A stretch of DNA of 8,121 nucleotides from an uncultured Leuconostoc sp. (GCA_900554745.1 USIU01000044.1:1-8121), one strand, 5' to 3'. Positions 1 through 5,931 are shown, counted from the first letter of the stretch. Numbers and translations: made by a program. Notes: generated by a model from the letters alone, not told the origin.

Positions 1-152
1 ATAAGGATCGCATTTGGCTTGGTGTTTGGGAGTACAACCCAAATGCGATTGCTTTCTACGAGAAGATGGGCTTCTTAAAGACTGGTGAATCCCATGATTT
101 CTACATGGGCACGGATCGACAAACAGATATCTTGATGGCCAAGGAATTGTGA
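1..152 (+). CDS. GNAT family N-acetyltransferase, C-terminal part only
   Basis: Reading from base 3 to the TGA at 150-152 gives about 49 residues, ending ...DILMAKEL. The segment WLGVWEYNPNAIAFYEKMGF, followed by a short strand, is the classic C-terminal signature of Gcn5-related acetyltransferases: the N-x-x-A-x-x-F-Y-x-K-x-G-F helix that follows the acetyl-CoA pyrophosphate-binding region. The enzyme would transfer an acetyl group from acetyl-CoA to an amine. The substrate cannot be told from this fragment, since the N-terminal two thirds and any start site lie outside the window. The next gene begins 10 nt downstream on the same strand with no terminator between, so the two are probably co-transcribed. 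Confidence 0.9.
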   Translation, partial: KDRIWLGVWEYNPNAIAFYEKMGFLKTGESHDFYMGTDRQTDILMAKEL

Positions 153-162
153 GCATAACCGG

Positions 163-546
163 ATGAAGAGTAAAACAGTACAACTTATCATACTAGACGT
201 TGTGACAGCGTTCTTTATGCCCGCCTACATGTTATTTGTTTTCTATGGTTGGTGGCATTTGATTAATCCGATATGGGATGTCAAAGGTGGTAATGACTTC
301 ATATGGATGTTGATACTGCTATTGCTAGTTTTGTTACTAGTTGCATTGGTGTTCGGGCCATTACTTGTGACTATCTGGGTTAATGCTAGATATTTTAGAA
401 AGCGTGCACGGAATGGTGGTAAGGATACAGTCTGGATTGTATTGATAACACTCGCTGCGTACATCGAGGCCTGGTATTTTGGTAACCACTATTTGTGGAA
501 GGTAATTGAGACCGTACAGAATGATTATGTCTGGACCTGGTGGTAA
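163..546 (+). CDS. small tryptophan-rich membrane protein, unknown function
   Basis: A 127-residue protein that I do not recognise. Hydrophobicity suggests three membrane helices at roughly residues 7-31, 46-73 and 88-107. A strongly basic loop (RYFRKRARNGGK, 76-87) separates the second and third and by the positive-inside rule should face the cytoplasm. The C-terminus is unusually aromatic (DYVWTWW), and Trp/Tyr/Phe are frequent throughout, as in small integral membrane proteins of lactic acid bacteria. The ATG at 163 lies 10 nt after the acetyltransferase stop. There is no good Shine-Dalgarno at the normal distance (AAGGA at 141-145 is too far upstream), so translation may depend on coupling to the upstream gene. 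A strong terminator follows directly. The reading frame is convincing because of its membrane pattern and position, but the function is unknown. Confidence 0.72.
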   Translation: MKSKTVQLIILDVVTAFFMPAYMLFVFYGWWHLINPIWDVKGGNDFIWMLILLLLVLLLVALVFGPLLVTIWVNARYFRKRARNGGKDTVWIVLITLAAYIEAWYFGNHYLWKVIETVQNDYVWTWW

Positions 547-554
547 TGAAAACG

Positions 555-599
555 AAAAACTGGTAAATTCACCCATTTGTGGCGAATTTACCAGTTTTT
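555..599. terminator. bidirectional intrinsic terminator
   Basis: A perfect 16-bp inverted repeat (555-570 with 584-599) encloses a 13-nt loop. The arms begin with AAAAA and end with TTTTT, so on either strand the hairpin is followed by a U-run. It lies between two convergent genes, the small membrane protein (plus) and the tetR-like gene (minus, stop at 604-606), and should stop transcription from both. Confidence 0.9.
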
Positions 600-603
600 T
601 CTG

Positions 604-1236
604 TTAACGCAGTGCTTGCTGGGTCATTAAGGTGACGTTCGCGAGTACCGTTTCATTATTAAGTTGAGTCTGGAACTTATATTGTGACATGAAATGAATC
701 ATCAGCTGACCTGCAATAATGCGAAGCAAATCATAGCCGGTTAACTGATGATTAATGGATGAATCACTACGCATTAGGCCCTGCAAAATTGTCGTCACAT
801 GACCTAACTTTGGGCCGATTTCGCTAATCATATGTTCTCTAAGAGTCGTATTAGCTAAGGCCTCGTTTACTAATACCTGAATCACTTGGTTGTTCTGTTG
901 CATGAATGACCAACGATCAGACACGATGAATGCGATAACATCATCAATGGTGGTTGCTTTATCTTGAACAGATGTGACGAATTGCTCACTGACATTGGGC
1001 ACTAGTTGTTCAAGGAGTGGTGCCAGGATCGCATCCAGCAACGCGTTTTTATTTTTAAAGTGCTTGAACATGGTCGCATCACTGAGACCAGCTTCTTGAG
1101 CAATGGCTGCCGTAGAGGTTGCATGGAAGCCGTTTTGTGCAAATAGGCTTACTGCAGCACGTAGAATACGGCGCTTGCCATCGGGCATATCAGTAGTTGT
1201 TAGCCATTCATCAAAACTTAAAACTTGATTAGTCAT
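604..1236 (-). CDS. TetR/AcrR family transcriptional repressor
   Basis: A 210-residue protein, the usual length for TetR regulators. The N-terminal DNA-binding domain spans about residues 20-68: KRRILRAAVSLFAQNGFHAT (helix 1), the helix-turn-helix around STAAIAQEAGLSDATMFKHF (41-60), and KNKNALLDAI. The C-terminal helical domain should bind an inducing ligand and dimerise; it is not conserved enough to name the ligand. The start at 1236 has an AAAGGTG ribosome site 9 nt upstream. It is the last gene of a three-gene minus-strand operon, 6 nt after the permease stop. A perfect palindrome just downstream of the operon's -10 box (3089-3110) is the obvious operator, so the protein most likely represses its own operon until a substrate of the transporter is present. 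That regulatory link is inferred from layout; the family assignment is firm. Confidence 0.93.
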   Translation of the reverse strand: MTNQVLSFDEWLTTTDMPDGKRRILRAAVSLFAQNGFHATSTAAIAQEAGLSDATMFKHFKNKNALLDAILAPLLEQLVPNVSEQFVTSVQDKATTIDDVIAFIVSDRWSFMQQNNQVIQVLVNEALANTTLREHMISEIGPKLGHVTTILQGLMRSDSSINHQLTGYDLLRIIAGQLMIHFMSQYKFQTQLNNETVLANVTLMTQQALR

Positions 1237-1242
1237 GTTAAT

Positions 1243-2346
1243 TTACACCTTTCGATAACGCTTTAGGCCAACAATATTGCCAATCGTTAAAATGATAATA
1301 AAAATTACCAAAGCAAGCAAATTACCGGCAATGTCAGAGAAGCTGGCTCCCTTGAGGATGACATCGGTCAAAGCAGACGCAGCGTACTTCATTGGCAACA
1401 AGTTAGCTAGCCATTGTGCCCAGTCGGCCATAGCATGCAAATCAATCAAGCCCGAAAAGAAAATTTGTGGCACGACAACCAGTGGGATAAATTGCATCAT
1501 TTGGAATTCGGATTGTGCAAATGTTGACATGAAAATTCCTAACGCTAAGGCAACTAATGCCAACAAAAGGGTCGTTAAGATAACTAAGAAAATCGAACCA
1601 GCGACTTGAACGTTAAGGACGTTGATGGTAAACAAAACGATTAACAATGTCTGAACAACGGCGACAAAGCCATAACTAATTAAGTACCCATAGACAATCT
1701 CAGCACGGCGCACTGGGGTTGCTAGCAAACGTTCAAGTGTACCTGATGTACGTTCCTTCAATAAGGCCATCCCCGAAATCAAAAAGACAAAGAAGAACAC
1801 GAAGAACCCCATCAAAATCGGCATCATCTTATCAAAGAAAGTTGAGTTGGCATTGCCGTAATTGTAGGTGTTCAGGATTTTTGGTGTTTGCGCAGCGACT
1901 TTTTTTGTCTGAACAGCGGCCGGCAAGTTAGCTTCTAAAGCTTTTAGCGCATCCGCCATGCCGGTAATGTTTGATTTGGTGATGGCGCCTTGTAAGGCCA
2001 TCTTCGCTAATGCGGTTTTGGAAACATCCGTGTTGGCATAAGTCACATGGTAGGTGTTATCTGAATAATCAATGATTGCATCAACGCGTTCAGCTTCCAA
2101 AGCCTTCTTAGATGATGCCGTAGAATCATAAGCCTTAACAGAAACGTGTTTTGTAGCATCAAGGTTGTTGTAAATGGCGGTGGGCACTTGGACTGTCGCG
2201 ATTGAACTTGTTGTCGTGGTATTAACGTTAAAGACGTAGCTCATTAGTGCGAGCACCAGTAGAGGCGCCACAAACAACAAGGCGAGGGTGCGCTTGTCGC
2301 GAATCAATTCAGTTAAAACGCGTGTAGCGATTGCAAATGTTTTCAT
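1243..2346 (-). CDS. ABC-2 type transporter permease
   Basis: A 367-residue membrane protein with the typical ABC-2 exporter topology. One N-terminal helix (about 21-39) is followed by a large extracytoplasmic domain (about 40-173) and five C-terminal helices (about 175-196, 219-243, 250-275, 284-302, 341-362). The segment KERTSGTLERLLATPVRRAE (197-216) is the conserved cytoplasmic region of this family that contacts the ATPase. Family members with a large outer domain usually export drugs, antimicrobial compounds or lipids/polymers; the substrate here is unknown. The start ATG overlaps the ATPase stop (ATGA) and has a GGAGG site (2354-2358) inside the upstream gene, so the two subunits are translationally coupled and should assemble as a 2+2 complex. 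No truncation is seen. Confidence 0.94.
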   Translation of the reverse strand: MKTFAIATRVLTELIRDKRTLALLFVAPLLVLALMSYVFNVNTTTTSSIATVQVPTAIYNNLDATKHVSVKAYDSTASSKKALEAERVDAIIDYSDNTYHVTYANTDVSKTALAKMALQGAITKSNITGMADALKALEANLPAAVQTKKVAAQTPKILNTYNYGNANSTFFDKMMPILMGFFVFFFVFLISGMALLKERTSGTLERLLATPVRRAEIVYGYLISYGFVAVVQTLLIVLFTINVLNVQVAGSIFLVILTTLLLALVALALGIFMSTFAQSEFQMMQFIPLVVVPQIFFSGLIDLHAMADWAQWLANLLPMKYAASALTDVILKGASFSDIAGNLLALVIFIIILTIGNIVGLKRYRKV

Positions 2347-3068
2347 CGTTGGGCCTCCGCTTTCAAAAAGACATGTTCAATTGAAGCGACACCGTATTGT
2401 TGTTCTAATGCCTTGGGTGCATCATTTGCAATTACAGACCCGTCAAGTAGTAGGGCAACGCGATCGGTTAGTTCCGCTTCATCCATGACGTGAGTGGTTA
2501 CCAAAATGGCGCGACCTTCATCACGTAGGCGTGTTAATTCAGCCCAAATTTTTTGGCGCAATGATGGATCAATCCCAACAGTTGGCTCATCCAGAACTAG
2601 TAGTTCAGGTGCACCAAGCAGGGCGATGGCCAACGATAGGCGACGCTTCATGCCACCAGAGTAACCACTGACGCGTTTGTCTAAGTCATTGGTCAAATCA
2701 ACCACTTCGGCAACGTGATTGATTTCTGTTACGACATCGCTGGTGACATTTTTCATTTTGGCAAAGAAAGCGAGATTTTCACGACCACTTAAAGCGTCAT
2801 AAAGCGCGTCAGTCTGGGCCATGTAACCGATATTAGATAGTAATTCACGATTGGGCATCACTGTGTCGAAAACGTTTGCTTGGCCGCCATCAGCTTTTTC
2901 CATACCAAGCGTAATCTTAATGATTGTTGATTTACCAGCGCCTGATGGCCCGATTAGGCCAACAATTTCGCTGCCGTGAACTTGAAAAGACACGTCCTTT
3001 AAAACGGGCTGCGAACCAAACGATTTTTTGACGTCAGATAGGTTGATAATTTCTTGAGCCATAGTCAT
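2343..3068 (-). CDS. ABC transporter ATP-binding protein
   Basis: A 241-residue nucleotide-binding subunit with all catalytic elements: Walker A GPSGAGKST (40-48), Q-loop Gln85, signature YSGGMKRR (136-143), Walker B LLVLDEP (156-162) with catalytic Glu161, D-loop VGID (164-167) and switch His193. The C-terminal extension is short. The S-G-G-M-K-R-R signature and T-V-G-I-D motif are typical of ATPases of the CcmA/drug-exporter type that pair with ABC-2 permeases. It hydrolyses ATP on the inner face of the membrane to drive the downstream permease. Two starts are possible: Met1 (3068) lies 4 nt after AAAGGA, and Met3 (3062) lies 10 nt after it. It is the first gene of the operon, preceded by a promoter and operator-like palindrome. 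Confidence 0.95.
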   Translation of the reverse strand: MTMAQEIINLSDVKKSFGSQPVLKDVSFQVHGSEIVGLIGPSGAGKSTIIKITLGMEKADGGQANVFDTVMPNRELLSNIGYMAQTDALYDALSGRENLAFFAKMKNVTSDVVTEINHVAEVVDLTNDLDKRVSGYSGGMKRRLSLAIALLGAPELLVLDEPTVGIDPSLRQKIWAELTRLRDEGRAILVTTHVMDEAELTDRVALLLDGSVIANDAPKALEQQYGVASIEHVFLKAEAQR

Positions 3069-3088
3069 ATTATCCTTTGTGTAAATTT

Positions 3089-3110
3089 GGTAAGTAAGTG
3101 ATTACTTACC
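3089..3110. promoter_or_regulatory. probable operator of the TetR-family repressor
   Basis: A perfect inverted repeat: half-site GGTAAGTAA (3089-3097), 4-nt centre, and TTACTTACC (3102-3110). The inner GTAA steps also create a shorter second register (GTAAGT 3094-3099 with ACTTAC 3104-3109), shifted by 2 bp. On the minus strand it begins 11 nt downstream of the -10 box and ends before the ribosome site of the ATPase gene. A bound repressor there would block transcription start or early elongation. Size and symmetry fit a TetR dimer; that the repressor encoded at 604-1236 binds here is inferred. Confidence 0.8.
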
Positions 3111-3121
3111 TGCTCAAGGAT

Positions 3122-3149
3122 AGTATACCGCAATCAGATGAAGGTGCAA
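3122..3149 (-). promoter_or_regulatory. promoter of the ABC-tetR operon
   Basis: On the minus strand, -10 TATACT (complement of 3122-3127) lies 16 nt after a -35-like TTGCAC (complement of 3144-3149). The -10 matches the consensus in five of six positions; the -35 matches only in TTG. The expected start of transcription, near 3114-3115, is directly before the palindrome at 3089-3110. Confidence 0.65.
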
Positions 3150-3170
3150 GGCTTTATGCAATATAAAGCC
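3150..3170. repeat. 8-bp inverted repeat abutting the -35 box
   Basis: GGCTTTAT (3150-3157) and ATAAAGCC (3163-3170) form a perfect inverted repeat with a 5-nt centre. It touches the upstream edge of the -35 box of the ABC-tetR promoter. There is no T-run on either side, so it does not look like a terminator. It could be a second protein-binding site (activator or another repressor). No function is shown. Confidence 0.45.
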
Positions 3171-3284
3171 TCACATGACTGCGAAGCTAGAGAATGCCTT
3201 ATCAGGGCAGAAGTGCTAAAAATGGCATAAATGTACATGTATTTTTTGTCAGGAAGGTTCGTGGCTTAATGCGCGTGCACGTTG

Positions 3285-3290
3285 TATAAT
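3285..3290 (+). promoter_or_regulatory. -10 box of the DUF2075 gene, possibly giving a leaderless mRNA
   Basis: A perfect TATAAT ends 10 nt before the ATG at 3301. Transcription starting at the usual distance would begin around 3297-3301, at or within a few bases of the start codon. No good -35 is present at 16-18 nt (TGGCTT at 3262-3267 is poor). An 8-bp palindrome, CGTGCACG (3274-3281), lies in the spacer. Confidence 0.6.
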
Positions 3291-3300
3291 TGAAAGCATT

Positions 3301-4470
3301 ATGAATAAGATTTTACAAGAACAATTTTTCGTTGATAATCTATCAGCGCAACAAGAAGCCGTTATTTCTAACATGAACGCCTACATTGGGGATGGTTTGA
3401 AGCAAAACGATCACCGTGTGGCAATTATCCAAGGTGCTGCTGGTACCGGTAAGTCAGTTGTTTTGATGAACCTGGTTACTAAGTACATGACTGACAAGCG
3501 TTACAAGACTGCGTTAGTTGTTAACCACCCTGAGCTATTCAAGGCCTACAAGGATTTGGCCGTTGATATTCCAGGTATGCGCGACAAGGACATTACGCGT
3601 CCTACTCCATTGATTAACAACGCGCAAAAGCGTAACTGGAAGTACGATGTTATTTTCGTTGACGAAGCGCACTTGCTATTGTCAAAGCCAGAGCCATACA
3701 TGCACTACAATGGTGAAAACCAATTGCAGGACTTGATGGATTTGGCTAAGGTTGTGGTCGTGGTTTACGACTTCGCCCAAGTGTTCCAATCAAAGATGTA
3801 CTGGGACAAGGACTTGCTATTTAAGACGATCGGCAAGCACCCATACCACCAATTCGACATGGATTTCCAATACCGTATGGTGGCCAGCCAAGAACAAGTG
3901 GATTGGATGGATGATTTGACGGCTGAAAAGCCATTGCACCCATTCCCAAACAATTCTGATTTTGAATTCAAGGCCTTTGACAAGGCGGGTGATTTGTACG
4001 AAGCCATTAAGGCGAAAAACAAGGAATTCGGTCAAAGTCGTGTTGTTGCAACGTCAGGATTCCCACGTATTGATGGACGCCACAACGTTGAAATGGATAC
4101 GTTTAACTTGCCTTGGGATGAGTGGGATCCACAACGTACGCACTGGGCCAAGCGTGAGGGTTCAATTACGCAAGTTGGAACGATTTATACGTTGCAAGGA
4201 TTTGATTTGAATTATGTGGGGATGATTATCGGTCCTTCATTTGGTTACGATCCTAAGACGGATAGCGTAACGATTATTCCTGAAAAGTATTCTCACAAGG
4301 AAATTTTCAAGAAGCGTCAAGACCGCAAGTTCACGGAAGAAGAGTACAAGGCCTTTATTGCCAACGTTTTGAACGTCTTGATCAAGCGCGGTAAGTATGG
4401 TTTGTACTTGACGGCGTACGATGACGCTTTGCGTGCTCGTTTGCTGGAATTGCAAGAAGAGAATAAGTAA
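3301..4470 (+). CDS. DUF2075 / Schlafen-group-3-like SF1 helicase-type ATPase
   Basis: A 389-residue cytoplasmic protein with the motif order of superfamily 1 helicases. These are Walker A GAAGTGKS (45-52), Walker B VIFVDEAH (117-124), a YDFAQ motif III-like segment (155-159), QYRM (189-192) equivalent to motif IV, and GTIYTLQGFD (293-302) in the motif V region. This matches the DUF2075 family (PF09848), annotated as a DNA/RNA helicase domain related to Schlafen group 3. Family members are ATP-dependent nucleic-acid enzymes, but a precise substrate is not established; some are linked to defence or repair, which I cannot show here. No nuclease or other extra domain is fused: the helicase domain fills almost the whole protein. 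It is monocistronic, with its own -10 box and strong terminator. ATG 3301 is the first usual start codon after the in-frame stop at 3217-3219, yet it lacks a clear ribosome site (only GAAAG, 3292-3296). Confidence 0.9.
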   Translation: MNKILQEQFFVDNLSAQQEAVISNMNAYIGDGLKQNDHRVAIIQGAAGTGKSVVLMNLVTKYMTDKRYKTALVVNHPELFKAYKDLAVDIPGMRDKDITRPTPLINNAQKRNWKYDVIFVDEAHLLLSKPEPYMHYNGENQLQDLMDLAKVVVVVYDFAQVFQSKMYWDKDLLFKTIGKHPYHQFDMDFQYRMVASQEQVDWMDDLTAEKPLHPFPNNSDFEFKAFDKAGDLYEAIKAKNKEFGQSRVVATSGFPRIDGRHNVEMDTFNLPWDEWDPQRTHWAKREGSITQVGTIYTLQGFDLNYVGMIIGPSFGYDPKTDSVTIIPEKYSHKEIFKKRQDRKFTEEEYKAFIANVLNVLIKRGKYGLYLTAYDDALRARLLELQEENK

Positions 4471-4478
4471 TCTTGATT

Positions 4479-4512
4479 AACGTGTTTAGCTTTTGAGCTA
4501 GGCACGTTTTTT
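4479..4512 (+). terminator. intrinsic terminator of the DUF2075 gene
   Basis: A 13-bp stem (4479-4491 with 4496-4508; two G-U pairs in RNA) with a UUUG loop, followed by a run of T to 4512. It starts 8 nt after the stop codon. Confidence 0.9.
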
Positions 4513-4599
4513 GTGTTCACTACTTTGTCACGTTGGACGGACGATGTGAAAGCTAAAATCAATCACCGCGTTGCTGAAAAGCTCGCAAAGTTGCAATAA

Positions 4600-4613
4600 T
4601 GATAACGTTTTCA
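4600..4613. promoter_or_regulatory. cre box 1 (CcpA site)
   Basis: TGATAACGTTTTCA agrees at every position with the catabolite-responsive element consensus TGWNANCGNTNWCA. Its centre is about 95 bp upstream of the predicted transcription start of the 4732 gene. The upstream gene is already terminated at 4512, so the site most likely serves the downstream gene. Confidence 0.7.
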
Positions 4614-4629
4614 CAAAATAAAATGGCTA

Positions 4630-4643
4630 TGTAAGCGTATTCA
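4630..4643. promoter_or_regulatory. cre box 2 (CcpA site)
   Basis: TGTAAGCGTATTCA fits the cre consensus TGWNANCGNTNWCA with one mismatch (A in place of T at position 10), and has the core AAGCG of strong lactic-acid-bacterial cre sites. It begins exactly 30 bp after the first box, about three helical turns, which places the two on the same face of the DNA. Its centre is about 65 bp upstream of the predicted start. Confidence 0.7.
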
Positions 4644-4686
4644 CGGGCGTTTTTGGTGTTTCTTTGTTCCTTTTTTCACAAGTTCG

Positions 4687-4695
4687 TGCTATAGT
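4687..4695 (+). promoter_or_regulatory. extended -10 promoter of the 126-residue protein gene
   Basis: TGC followed by TATAGT (hexamer 4690-4695) forms an extended -10 element. No good -35 is found at 16-18 nt, which fits an extended -10 or activator-assisted promoter. Transcription is expected to start near 4702, leaving a leader of about 30 nt with the AGAGGT ribosome site at 4719-4724. Confidence 0.6.
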
Positions 4696-4731
4696 AAATG
4701 CATTGATAAAAATGATTTAGAGGTAAACGAC

Positions 4732-5112
4732 ATGACTGCTGTGATGACGACGAATATTATTAATGTAAACAACCACTTCAACAATGTGCTACGCAAGTTG
4801 CGCGCTGGCCAAACTGTTTCATCTGTTGTTCGTGAAGAAGGTTGGGCTGCCCCAGTTTTGGAGCAAATGCAAACATGGTATACGTTTGATTACGAAGGCT
4901 ACATGTCAGATATCCGTACTATCGAAGCCGGCGAGCAACTACGTGATCTTGATTCAGCTGAAGATGCTTGCAACTTGTTGATGGTTTACGCTGCAACGCG
5001 TCGTGATGGTTTTGACTACAAGGATGCCTACTACGAAATGTGCCGTTTGAATGATGAGTCATCAGACTACCGTGCGAACGTTTTGGCTGTTATTGACAAC
5101 GCAGCTGCTTAA
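4732..5112 (+). CDS. 126-residue acidic soluble protein, unknown function
   Basis: I do not recognise this protein. It has no signal peptide or membrane helix and appears mostly helical. It is rich in acidic and aromatic residues, with blocks such as WYTFDYEGYMSDIRTIE and DGFDYKDAYYEM, and has a single Cys pair (C80, C104) without a metal-binding spacing. The ATG at 4732 has AGAGGT 7 nt upstream; Met5 is a less likely start. Codons are biased toward those of highly expressed genes (CGT, AAC, TAC, GGT, GAA), suggesting abundance. It is monocistronic, with an extended -10 promoter, two cre boxes upstream and a terminator behind. This suggests a product whose amount follows carbon supply through CcpA. 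It may be a small stress or metabolic accessory protein, but no function can be assigned. Confidence 0.85.
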   Translation: MTAVMTTNIINVNNHFNNVLRKLRAGQTVSSVVREEGWAAPVLEQMQTWYTFDYEGYMSDIRTIEAGEQLRDLDSAEDACNLLMVYAATRRDGFDYKDAYYEMCRLNDESSDYRANVLAVIDNAAA

Positions 5113-5129
5113 TTTAAAATATGACTTTT

Positions 5130-5167
5130 AACACCTAACTTTGTTTGGATACGAGGTTGGGTGTTTT
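5130..5167 (+). terminator. intrinsic terminator of the 4732 gene
   Basis: A 10-bp stem (AACACCTAAC 5130-5139 with GTTGGGTGTT 5156-5165, one G-U pair) with a 16-nt loop, followed by TTTT and further T-rich sequence. It starts 17 nt after the stop codon. Confidence 0.8.
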
Positions 5168-5171
5168 ATTT

Positions 5172-5180
5172 TGTTATACT
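5172..5180 (+). promoter_or_regulatory. extended -10 promoter of the alkD-like gene
   Basis: TGT followed by TATACT (hexamer 5175-5180) lies in the T-rich tail of the preceding terminator. A second -10-like CATAAT (5185-5190) follows. No clear -35 is visible. The ribosome site GGAGGTG (5196-5202) comes right after. Confidence 0.5.
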
Positions 5181-5206
5181 TGTGCATAATACGAGGGAGG
5201 TGTGCT

Positions 5207-5857
5207 ATGCAAGACATATTTGATCTACTTAAGGCGCATGCAGATTCGGAAACGGCAGTGGGAATGTCTGCGTATCAACGCAACCAGTTTCCGTTTCTGG
5301 GCATTAAAACGCCAGTCCGCCGAGAATTAACCAAGCCGTTTATCAAGGCTGCAAAGCAAAGTGGCGTGATTGACTGGGATTTTGTAGAGACTGCTTGGAA
5401 ACAAGATGCCCGTGAATACCAATATGTGGCCTTGGATATGTTGAAAGCACAGATGGATTTGTTGGGTCCTGATGATTTAGTGCGTTTCCAAGCATTGGCG
5501 ATGCGTAAGTCATGGTGGGATACAGTTGATAACATGGCGCACGAAGTTGGCCATATTGTTGTCACGTATCCTAGAACAAAAGCAGCGATGTTGGCTTGGA
5601 GTTGACATGATGACTTTTGGGTGCGTCGTTTGGCGATTCTTCATCAATTGTTTTTGAAGGATCAAACGGATACAGCGTTAATGACGGAAATTCTAACTGC
5701 TAACTTTGGTTCGTCTGAGTTTTTTATTAACAAAGCCATTGGCTGGGCATTGCGTCAGTATAGTAAGACGAATCCTGATTGGGTGCGTGAGTTTATTGCA
5801 ACTCATGAAAGCGAAATGACGCCATTATCAATTCGTGAAGGCAGCAAATATGTCTAG
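5207..5857 (+). pseudogene. AlkD-like DNA alkylation repair protein, interrupted by an in-frame TGA
   Basis: With codon 133 (TGA, 5603-5605) ignored, one frame runs from ATG 5207 to TAG 5857 and gives a 216-residue protein of the DNA alkylation repair family (PF08713, HEAT-like repeats). The best known member, AlkD, is a glycosylase that removes 3- and 7-alkylpurines. The sequence KSWWDTVD (101-108) carries the Trp and Asp that match AlkD Trp109 and Asp113. After the stop, HDDFWVRRLAI (134-144) and FFINKAIGWALRQY (172-185, with a match to Trp187) continue the family pattern without insertion or deletion. The product stopping at residue 132 would lack the Arg and Trp of the second half, so it should be inactive. 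The start is set by GGAGGTG 4-6 nt upstream; an earlier TTG in the same frame lies inside a terminator. Read-through (UGA followed by C) or restart at GTG 5621 is possible but unshown. A sequencing error is the other explanation. Confidence 0.85.
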
Positions 5858-5865
5858 GATAACGG

Positions 5866-5898
5866 CCTGCAAAAAAATAATTACTTTTTTGAGGTTTT
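5866..5898 (+). terminator. possible weak terminator after the alkD-like gene
   Basis: CCT(G)CAAAAAA (5866-5876) can pair with TTTTTTGAGG (5885-5894) with one bulged G, followed by TTTT. The stem is mostly A-T, so it is weak; it is the only candidate before the tRNA promoter. Confidence 0.35.
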
Positions 5899-5902
5899 AG
5901 AC

Positions 5903-5931
5903 TTTACAAACAAAAACAAAGGGCGTATATT
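5903..5931 (+). promoter_or_regulatory. promoter of the tRNA-Arg gene
   Basis: -35 TTTACA (5903-5908), 17-nt spacer and -10 TATATT (5926-5931). Both are near consensus and at ideal distance. The predicted start near 5938 lies about 27 nt before the tRNA. Confidence 0.75.

Noticed and set aside
1277..1609. Plus-strand open frame antisense to the ABC permease
   Set aside because: No ribosome site, no recognisable family, and it lies wholly inside a well-supported gene on the other strand.
5141..5206. Upstream TTG extension of the alkD-like protein
   Set aside because: The extension lies in the loop and arm of a terminator and in the promoter; the ATG at 5207 has a near-perfect GGAGGTG site and matches the usual family N-terminus.
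5603..5605. TGA as selenocysteine or as a tryptophan codon
   Set aside because: No selenoprotein family has Sec at this site, no Sec hairpin is evident after the codon, and TGA ends several other genes in the window.
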